Below, piece after piece: positions 56,141-64,000 of a DNA stretch of 64,000 nt. The translations under genes and the position numbers were made by a program. Every line of letters begins with the position of its first letter. Within the stretch, counting starts at the first letter, position 1. The DNA comes from Zopfochytrium polystomum (lineage: Eukaryota > Chytridiomycota > Chytridiomycetes > Chytridiales > Chytridiaceae): contig JAIVFJ010000029.1 of NCBI GenBank assembly GCA_025765615.1, forward strand, positions 248,001 to 312,000, in the 5' to 3' direction. The notes under the pieces were generated by a model. The model was not told the origin of the DNA. It made no database searches and was given only the letters and a program-made list of their open reading frames with translations.

Positions 56141-57923
56141 ATGAACAACATGGGCTCGGAGCTGCGCCGATCGCGCCGTGGCGGCGGAAAGCTCAGAGGA
56201 GGAGTGCGTAGACTTCCGCGATGGACGGCCGCGGCGGCAGCGGACGGCGGTGCTGGGAGGGCCGACAGCCCACCGGGGATTCTGGAGCTGCTTCGGGCAA
56301 AGTACGGCGGTCCAACCGACGACACGGCGGAAGCCGCAGCAGCAGCCGTGGCTCCCGGCCCCGCCACTGCGGACAAGACTGCAGGTTCCGCCGCGCCGCC
56401 ACCTTGGATCGCTGCGATCCGTCGTCCGAAGAAACGGTCCACTGCGATAGGCGCACGGACGGAGGAAGGCAGGGCGCGGCACCTCGAGGGACCTATCCGC
56501 GCATTTCGGAACGTGCGGTCCGCGGGAGTGAGCTTGGACATCTTGGAGATGGAGGACTGGCGCGGGGCTGTGGCAAAGCGGATGCGAGCAGGCAAGAGGC
56601 GTGGCAAGTCGGCCTCGGGTGAGTGGTACCGGTGTAGGACCATCGTTCAACCTGTCGTTGTTGCACTGACGGGTTTCTTTGCACAGCCGCGTCATCGGCC
56701 GTGGTATCCTCCACGCGGAACCGGCACGGTGCCCGCCTGCCGCCCTCGCCAACTTCACACAACGCCGCACCCGCTCTCCCGCGCATCCCCAGACTCCCCT
56801 GGATCGACCGGCACCCGCCTCACAGGCACCGCCGCGACATTCCCGCCCCGCCGTCACCACCCAGCTCCTTCATCCACGTCGACGCCCGCCACGCGAAAGT
56901 CCATCCTGCGGACCCCGCGCTTCGGGGCGCGTTTCTTCCACACCCCGCCGACGCCGTCCCCGTGCGCGTCGGTGGTTGCGTCCGGGTTCTCGCATGCCAG
57001 AAGCATTGTGAAGGGCGACGGACGCGATGTCGACGGCGGCGGAGATGGGAACGTCGGTGGCGGCGACGGACAACGACGCGGCCCTGAGAGTCAAGAGGGA
57101 GGATGTGGGGTGGTGGGGGGCCGGTGTGTCGGCGTCGTTTTCACCACGCGGTGCGTTTGAGAAAGTCGTCCTGGCACGGATGGAGAGAAGCACTAAGGAT
57201 CGAGAGATGGGAGCACCTCGGGTTTTAACTCACAATGAGGCCTCCCGCGCTCTGCAGGAGACCAAGAAGGCTTCAGATGTGGTGACCTTTGGAGACTTGA
57301 CCCACGACGGCGTGGATCATGAGCAGAACAACTTGACCCGCTCACCTCGACTGGGTGAAAGCGCGTTTTCGATCTTCGACTACAATTCAACGTTCTCGAG
57401 GATAGGTCCAAGCAACAACGTGACAGTCGCCCCGCAGCCGGAAGCCGTATCGCCCGGCAATACTCTCGCCAAAGGTGGCATCGTTGAACAAGTATTGGAA
57501 GAAGATGAGGACCACATGTGGGATAGGATCTTTTCTGGCGATGTGCAGGATCTAGAGAATCGCGACTTCCCCTCGGCGCAGAGAGAAGAAATCTGGGCCG
57601 CCCACAACGCCGTCGGCCGCGTAGAAATATCACCGCAGCACGATTTAATCGGCGACTCCCTCGACGGTCGGCAAGTTGATTCTGCGGACCGGCAATCCTG
57701 GCGTCCGGTCGATCGTCAACCACTATCGCAACGGCCTCCTTCACCGGATGCACAGCTTTTAAAAAGCTGCGGGGTGACGGCTGCGGTGCAGGAGGCGGTG
57801 GAGGACGAGTCTGCGGCGTTGGCGTCGCGGGTGGCGGCGCTGGAGAGCGACGTGGAGGCAATCCACGCGGCCATGACGGCCTGCTTGGATCGCGTGCGGA
57901 TCGTGGAGCAGACTGTCTTTTGA
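56141..57923 (+). CDS. Unidentified protein with C-terminal coiled coil, frame breaks
   Basis: Exon 1 (56141-56618) encodes an Arg/Ala-rich region with GILELLRAKYGGPTDD and LDILEMEDWRGAVAKRMRAG. A GTGAGT...CACAG intron leads to 56687. Downstream, the best coding signal changes frame twice: first SSAVVSSTRNRHGARL, then TRKSILRTPRFGARFFHTPP, then from 57019 TDAMSTAAEMGTSVAATDND onward to the stop at 57923. The last part contains DVVTFGDLTHDGVDHEQNNL and ends in a coiled coil (LASRVAALESDVEAIHAAM). Basic patches and SP/TP sites (LRTPRF, TPPTPSP) suggest a nuclear or spindle protein under CDK control, but no family was recognised. The two shifts may be consensus errors. Confidence 0.5.
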
Positions 57924-58011
57924 AGTGGCGTTACTTTCTGTCTCGTCTGAGACTTACCGCCACCGCTTGAGTCAAAATTATCTTGGCGAAGGGTGGAGGC
58001 GAGAGAGGGGA

Positions 58012-58044
58012 GAGAGAGAGCGAGAGAGAGAGAGAGAGAGAGAG
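58012..58044. repeat. (GA)n microsatellite
   Basis: An imperfect GA repeat has one GC interruption and lies just upstream of the small membrane-protein gene. Confidence 0.9.
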
Positions 58045-58188
58045 CGTGTGTGAAAGGGAATGACTGGCGGTCCACCGCTCCAAAGGAACTCGGCATTGTT
58101 AAAATACATCACCGAACAAAGCGACCTTCTGTGCCAACCGACCCCCGTCGCTGCCAATCACCCAACGAAACGCCAATCCCCGAAATAC

Positions 58189-58622
58189 ATGCTCCTTTTC
58201 ACGAAACTTTTGCCTTTGGCAATCTGCATGTTGCTTCTTGTTGGGTCTGTTGCCTTGGCCCTCCTTTGTTTTCTTTTTGCAAAAGTTACTAAACAACAAC
58301 TCCTGCCTCTCGCGCCCTCCTCTACTGCTTTCCTTTTCTCCAATCCTTCCCCACCCCATCACCGTCGTGCACGATTTGAACTTTCTCTTCTACATAACTA
58401 CAGTATCCCAACCGTGCTAGTGCGCGTCCACAACCCAGCGGCTCCGAATTGGAATCCAAGGAAGAGCACAACAGCGAGACACCGCCAGCCACCACCAAGA
58501 AACAAAAGGGCGACAGGCTTGAAGTTTCAGCCAAGCTGCCACAGAAGCCGCCGACTAAAGAGTCTTCGTCGAAAAAGCCTGCGACTGGGAAGCCAGCTGG
58601 GAAGAAGAAGAAGACGCAGTAA
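58189..58622 (+). CDS. Small single-pass membrane protein with Lys-rich tail
   Basis: Exon 58189-58284 (32 codons) gives a hydrophobic helix (LAICMLLLVGSVALALLCFL) with almost no lumenal part. Joining at GTTACT...ACTACAG to 58404-58622 keeps the frame and adds a 72-residue polar tail, SGSELESKEEHNSETPPATT and then repeated KP/KK motifs ending GKKKKTQ. The total is 104 residues. The clean tail and phase match support a gene. The donor GTTACT is weak and the start is the first ATG. It would be tail-out from the ER or plasma membrane. I know no family for it. Confidence 0.38.
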
Positions 58623-59376
58623 AGGGGGGCGCGCGCAGTGTTGGCACCTTGCTTTGTTTTCCTTGATTGCTAGAAAGTTTTGCATCGTTTCCAACTGCTT
58701 GGGGTCGTCTACTCTTTTCCGCGGGCGGTGCGGGCGAGGCGGCATAATAAATATCGTCATCAGAAGGAGGAGATGTAATGAGTTACCTCGCCAACAGCTC
58801 AGGTTGTGAGATGTTGGGTGGAGGTGGATTGAATTGACCTAGTCCTCGGGTGGCACGGCACGCCTTGCTGACAACAAACCTTCATCAAGAACGCCACCCT
58901 GGGGCGTCTCGTGCCTTCAGTAATGTCTCAAGAAAACATAATCGGCTGCCACTGCCTGCCAAGCTGCCGTCACTGTCGCTGTCGCTGGCCAACGCACCGC
59001 CCACTCCAAGTTCTCCTTCTGCGTGGGCCTTATGCTTTGAATCTGTCCCACGGCCCACACGCCTCCGCGCCCATTTCTTGCTTCTTGAAGGCGCAGAGTT
59101 GTTACGCCTTTCTTTTCTTTTCTACATGTTTTTTTTTTTTTTCTTTCTTTTTGATACTTTTGGCTGACACAACCACCACAGCTCCCTCGACTCACGGCTC
59201 GTTCGACACAAAAGTGGCCAACCTCCCGTGATGGCCTTTGAGTTTGGCTGAACGCTCCCTGGAGTACAGGGACCAGCATTGCCCGGATCAATTTTCAATC
59301 TCCGACCCACCTTTGGCTTGCTGAGCCCCCGCCACCCGCCATTCCCCGACATTCACGACCAAAGCCCACAGCTGGG
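58623..59376. other. Intergenic, T-rich run near 59130
   Basis: No gene is seen. It should contain the promoter and first exon of the glycosyltransferase-like gene, whose ATG was not identified. Confidence 0.45.
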
Positions 59377-60314
59377 TTGCGCTGCCGCGTCATCATCTCG
59401 CTCGCCATCGCGTCCACGTTTTACGTCCTGTTCGCACTTGGGCTATTGATGCGGCAAGCCGAGCACTCGGACCTTACTGGAGACGGTGGCGATGGCCCCA
59501 TTGCCTTCAACGCCGAAGAGTGGAAGGCAACCGCCGATTTGCCGCCTCACGTCGCCAACCCGATGAGACGACCCATCCCGCGGCCCATCGCTCCTCCGCA
59601 GGATGAGACAACTCCGTCGTCGACTCAGTCGGAATGGAGGCTCGTTGCCGAGTACGGTCGGCGAATCGACGATCTGCTCCGGGAAGTTGGAGAGCTCCGC
59701 AACAGACTCGCGGCTCAACGGCGGCTTGAGGACGCTGGGGATCTAGTTCAGCAAGCGCTTGGTGGGGTAGTAGAGAGGCCTCCGCTGGCGAGCTCAGTCG
59801 TCAAAGATCCCGGGACGACATCGCCAACCGCCGTCCATCCACCAACCCGCTTTCCCCCTCATCAATACAACCCCGCCTACGACCATATTGCTATCGCTGT
59901 AAAATCTGGTGCAGACGTCGCGGCGGGCCGTACGCCGATCCAGCTACTCACCTTCCTGCATGACGTGAGGAACGTGATGGTCGTCGGCGAGGCGAAAGGT
60001 ATCAAGGTGGCGGAGATGGAGGTCGTTGATGTGGTCACTGATGCCTACGAGGAGGCGGAGCGGAGGGTCGGCGGGACGACAGCGGCGGGGGCGGACTCAA
60101 CGGCTGTCGCTGGAGGGAGTAATAGCAGCGCGGCGACCACACGAGAGTCGCGGCCGAGACGTGCGCCGAGTGCGCGGGGTTCTGTGCGCGGGAGGAGCGG
60201 TGCGTTGCGTGGGCGCTGGTGGGCGCGACGTGCTGGCTGAAGGACACGTTTGTGCCGCGGAAGGCGAGGGACGGAGCGTGGTCGGGGTATCTGCCGTTGC
60301 GGTATACGTGCTGA
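59377..60314 (+). pseudogene. Type II glycosyltransferase-like protein with PAN/Apple tail, core missing
   Basis: The frame opens without an ATG (CRVIISLAIASTFYVLFALG is a signal anchor), so an upstream exon is likely. A coiled stem follows (RRIDDLLREVGELRNRLAAQ), then DHIAIAVKSGADVAAGRTPI and QLLTFLHDVRNVMVVGEAKG. This is how the Fringe/GT31-type catalytic domain begins in fungal Golgi enzymes. After TDAYEEAERRV the central domain with the metal-binding DDD motif is absent and replaced by a short Ser/Ala/Thr stretch. A one-base shift near 60140 then gives a PAN/Apple-like module (ETCAECAGFCAREERCVAW and CWLKDTFVP) ending at 60314. The anchor, partial GT domain and PAN tail make an internally deleted, probably inactive gene. 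Confidence 0.6.
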
Positions 60315-60443
60315 GGGTGTTGGGAGCTCTTAATAGCCGGGTCAATATGATCGGCGTGAAAAGGGTTCCGCAGCACAACCAGACAAGTCAGACCTGGAAA
60401 CCCAGAAAAGGTAGCCCAGCAAGCACATCGATCCGCCGGGGAG

Positions 60444-63400
60444 ATGAAGTTCTCGCACTCGATCCAGCTCAACTCCAAGGTTGAGTGGCAGGACTGTGAG
60501 TAGTGAGAGCAGCGCGGAGTGTGGTTTGGCGATGCGCTTGCGCGTGAGGAGTGCATTAGCGCGAGTGTGTGCTTCCCTCCTGGCACTGATCTTGCTTTCC
60601 GCTGCCGCTTTTCAACATCCGGTTGCGATCGGGACCTGCGGACAGACTACATGTAAACAATTGGCTTTCACAAATCCGTTGCTGTCTTTCGGACCTCCGA
60701 TCTCTATGGCTAACAAGGTCAATCCATATCTGCAGTGCTTACTCAAACCTCAAGAAATGGATTTACCTCATCGAAAAGGCCAAGTTGGGGCTCGTCACCC
60801 TGCCAAGATCTTACAGGGAGGCCGACCCCTCCATATTCCTCTCCGCCCTGACGCAACAGCAGCAGCAGCAGCATCAGACGCCACGGATGTCCACCGACGA
60901 CGAGGAGGCCCCTCTCCTCAGCGCCAACCCCGACCACATCGCTCCACCGGCAGAGGCGATCGAGAGCTTTTTCAGGGAGGCCCTCGACGACCAGCTCGAC
61001 AAGATCGTCCAGTTCTACGCCAACGCCTCGCGCGAGATCTTTGCCGAAATCGAAGCGTTCGCTGCTGACGTGACCGAGTTTGAGACGCCGCACGATTCGC
61101 AGATGCTAGTGGCGCAGCAGACTCGGCTCACTCCCGTACCCGAGCTCGACGTGCCCCCGATGACGTCCCTTCCGGAAGCCCTCGCAACGCCCAGCGCGCC
61201 TTCTGTGGCTATCACCCCGCGGTCGCGCCCGTCACTCAGCCGGCTGCGCCGCTTCTCCACGTCGTCTTCGCCCAGTCTTGCTTCGGCGGAACCCGGCACA
61301 CCAGTGTCGACAGCGTGGTCGATCTTTTACGGTCACGACGAAAACAAGGCGCTCCAGTCCAAATTCCGAAAACAAGGCGTCGCGTGCTACGTCAGCCTCA
61401 ACGAGCTGGACGACTACCGCGAGCTCAACCACACGGGCTTCGCCAAAATCCTGAAAAAGTACGAAAAGGTCACCGGCCAGCGGCTCAAGCAGGTCTACAT
61501 GGCCAAAGTGAACGCTGCGCTGCCGTTCTGCACCTCGGCCGTGGCAAAGCTCCGTGATGAGATTGACGCCGTTGTGAGACTGTACGCGCGTGTCGCGGCC
61601 GAGGGCAGCACGACGCAGGCAAGCAAGGAGCTCAGGGCGACGCTGCGGGACCACATTGTGTGGGAGAGGAACACGGTCTGGCGTGATATGGTGGAGCAGG
61701 AGAGGCGCACGGCGTCGCTGAACGTACGCCGCAAGAGCGTTTCTCGAGAGTCGGACACTGCAGTGCGGTGCTGCGGTTGCACACTGTCGGTGCCGCGATT
61801 ATTTACTTATCGGACCCTCACTTTTACATTATTTGTTGGGATTTTCGCGTGCTTGGTTTCATTCGAATTTTTCGACACTGTTGAGCAGCAAAACTGTCTT
61901 GCCATCCTGTTCCTCGCTTCTTCGCTGTGGGCGTTTGAGGTATATTTGTTTGGAACCCAGAGCGCCAGTCGCCTTGAAAACCTCCACTGACTTCGTAATT
62001 TTCGATACTCAAACACAGGTGCTACCCTTGTTCGCCACCGCGCTTCTTATTCCACTTCTCGTCGTCACCCTCCGTGTCATGCGAGAAATCGTCAAACTCC
62101 CGGACGGCACCGCCGAGTATCACAGGATGGACGCGAAAGCTGCAGCCAAGCGAGTGTTTTCGGAGATGTTCTCTGGGGTGATTATCTTGCTGCTCGGAGG
62201 CTTCTCGCTTGCTGCGGCGCTCAGCAAGCACCATATCGCCAAGGGAGTCGCCAGCGTGGTTCTGGGGCTTGCCGGCAGCCAGCCGAAATTCGTCCTCCTG
62301 GCGAACATCTTTTTGAGCACGTTTCTCAGCATGTGGATTTCGAATGTGGCTGCCCCGGCGGTGTGCTTCTCTTTGATAGCGGTATGATTGGTCTTTCAAC
62401 TCAGACAGTGCCTTATACTTATCAATCTTTTGAGCAGCCAATATTAAGGAACCTCCCGTCTCGCTCGCCGTACGCTAAGTCCCTTATCCTCGGCATCGCA
62501 CTCGCCGCCAACGTCGGCGGAATGGCATCTCCAATCTCATCGCCGCAAAACATTGTCGCCATCGGCACACTCTCCGACATGCACCTCTCTGTCAGCTGGC
62601 CTGAATGGTTTGCCATCGCCCTGCCCGTGTGCTTCGTCATCGACCTGGGCATCTGGCTCATTCTGCTGCTGGTGTACCGCCCCGAAACGGCCTTTTACGT
62701 CCAAAAGTCGACCGTGCCCGCGTCGTCGAGCGCCACCCTGCCGTCGACTGGGTTGGGCATCTCGACGGACCAGGTGGCTGTCGTCGAGTCGGTTCCGCCG
62801 CAGCAATCGGCGAGCGGAAAGTTTTTCGTGAAAAATCCGATCACGTTGACGCAAGTGTTTGTTTTATTTATTACGATTGTTACCATCGGGCTCTGGTGCG
62901 TCGAGTCGTCGATTGAAGCATATGTCGGCGACATGGGGATTATTGCTCTTGTACCGATTGTTGCCTTCTACGGCACTGGGATTCTCTCCAAGGACGACTG
63001 GAACTCGCAGTTGTGGAATGGTAATTGCTTGCTTTCCTGTCGTGCTTCCTCGTTCCTTTCTTTTTTCCGCTGAGTCCTGGTTCGAAAACTCATCTCTCTT
63101 TGCTGCTGAAAACCAGTCGTTGCCCTCGCGATGGGCGGCATCTGTCTCGGAAAGGCTGTCGACTCTTCTGGCTTGCTGGCAAACATCACGTCAAAGATGA
63201 CGCCGTACCTGTCCACGTTGTCGCCGTACATGTCGCTGGTGCTCATGTCTATGGTCGTCCTCGTCGTCACCTCGTTCATCTCCCACACCGTCGGGGCGCT
63301 TATTATCCTCCCGGTCGTCGCGCAAATAGGCGCTAATATGCCGGACCCGCAGCCACGGCTTTTGGTGATGAGCATTGGTAAAACTTGCTTTGTTTTTCTT

Positions 63401-63676
63401 CCTTGCATATCCGCACCGCAATTTGCTTTAAATGGTCTGACAATCCGCACTCTCTGCACTCTTGGTAACGGCACAGCGCTCATCTGCTCAGGCGCCATGG
63501 GCCTCCCCGTCTCGTCGTTCCCCAACATGAACGCCATCTCGCAGGAGGACTCGACGGGCGAGCCGTGGCTCTCGGTTCTCGACTTTATCAAGGTCGGGCT
63601 CGTCGCCAGCGTGGTGGCGTGTGGCGCGATTGTGGGCGTCGGGTACCAGGTTATGATTTTTATGGGATTCAAGTAG
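60444..63676 (+). CDS. PHO91: SPX-domain low-affinity phosphate transporter (PHO87/90/91 type)
   Basis: Seven exons give 889 residues: 60444-60495, 60646-60652, 60736-61939, 62019-62381, 62438-63020, 63117-63377 and 63477-63676. The SPX domain starts MKFSHSIQLNSKVEWQD and continues YYIAYSNLKKWIYLIEK only if a 7-nt microexon is included. It ends near LNHTGFAKILKKYEKVTGQR, the inositol-pyrophosphate-sensing helix region. The rest is a DASS-type anion transporter with about twelve helices, including SMWISNVAAPA, GMASPISSPQNIVAIG, SFISHTVGALIILPV and SGAMGLPVSSFPN (the two repeated S-N-x-A/T-like signatures). The length matches yeast Pho91 (about 890), a vacuolar phosphate exporter; Pho87 and Pho90 at the plasma membrane are similar, so the symbol is tentative. 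Confidence 0.92.
60646..60652 (+). other. 7-nt microexon of the SPX transporter
   Basis: The heptamer ACTACAT is flanked by ...GACAG and GTAAAC.... Joined to exons 1 and 3 it supplies the codons for Tyr-Tyr-Ile and fixes a one-base phase mismatch between them. WQD|YYI|AYSNLKK is exactly the conserved SPX start. Confidence 0.8.
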
Positions 63677-63848
63677 GAGAAGGAAAAGTAGGAGGGGGAG
63701 TAATGAAGCGAGTTTGTGGTGGGCGTGGATGTGTCGGAAAGAGTAATTTGGCTTTGCTGCGATGATTCGAATAAGCCTTGAGACAAACCAAATACGGCAT
63801 CGCGGCCGGACCTCCGCGAGGGCGCCACGTCCGATATTTGTGGGAGAG

Positions 63849-63879
<31 letters not shown>

Positions 63880-64000
63880 AAAGAAAAAGATTTCCGCTGT
63901 TCTCCCCGTCCCGGAGCTCCGAGCAGCCGCGCCAAATCGGTCGCTTCGTTGGCTTTAAAGTGCGGCTCCGCCCGCTCCTTCCCTCGCGAAAGAACGAACA
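63677..64000. other. Window end, 3' flank with A-rich tract
   Basis: This is the 3' region of the phosphate transporter. An A-rich run interrupted by single Gs lies at about 63848-63889. No gene is seen before the edge. Confidence 0.6.

Noticed and set aside
58003..58050. Regular GA repeat considered as a regulatory array
   Set aside because: A plain microsatellite explains it; no spaced motif is seen.
1..64000. CRISPR array, operon or bacterial origin
   Set aside because: No direct-repeat/spacer pattern is present, genes are intron-containing and monocistronic, and the families are fungal.

Overview
The window looks like nuclear DNA of a fungus, most likely a zoosporic (chytrid-type) fungus. 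Genes are dense and carry short GT-AG introns. Fungal families are present: a KCH-type potassium channel, a PHO91-type SPX phosphate transporter, yapsin-like aspartyl proteases and Mpv17 proteins. There is also a decayed array of ankyrin-like 'VLQWWKDSGL' repeats of a kind I associate with chytrids. The lineage call is inference from gene content; no marker gene in the window decides it.

Layout. 0-5 kb: tRNA-Ser(AGA), two related membrane-protein genes in inverted orientation, and an F-box-like gene. 5-24 kb: a cell-surface cluster with three pepsin-family proteases (5.1-7.2, 19.7-20.9 and 21.1-23.6 kb, the middle one broken), a KCH channel gene, and two tandem genes for single-pass proteins with an outer Kelch-like domain, a Lys-rich stalk, one membrane helix and a C-terminal SH3 domain. 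23.7-26 kb: an eight-exon MFS transporter. 26.6-27.9 kb: an ankyrin-like pseudogene. 28.4-37.3 kb: a segmental duplication holding one intact and one decayed SANT-domain gene, with an AT-richer block of foreign-looking ORF fragments between the copies. 38.9-41 kb: a three-exon DUF5522-type gene and a decayed kinase-like gene. 43-50 kb: a secreted KKD-rich protein with frame breaks, then an F-box/WD40 gene and several broken F-box/SMI1-like and WD40 duplicates. 50-64 kb: a 955-residue Ser-rich protein, two tandem Mpv17 genes, an unidentified coiled-coil gene, a small membrane protein, a glycosyltransferase-like gene with a PAN/Apple tail and missing catalytic core, and an 889-residue SPX phosphate transporter whose SPX domain needs a 7-nt microexon.

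Many genes carry apparent single-base frame breaks, several at homopolymers (T4 at 1.25 kb, C6 at 7.04 kb, C5 at 17.9 kb), while other genes of 2.5-3.4 kb are clean. Some breaks are probably consensus errors and some mark real pseudogenes. Exon boundaries below were checked by phase and by paralogue comparison where exact coordinates are given. Nothing was searched against a database.
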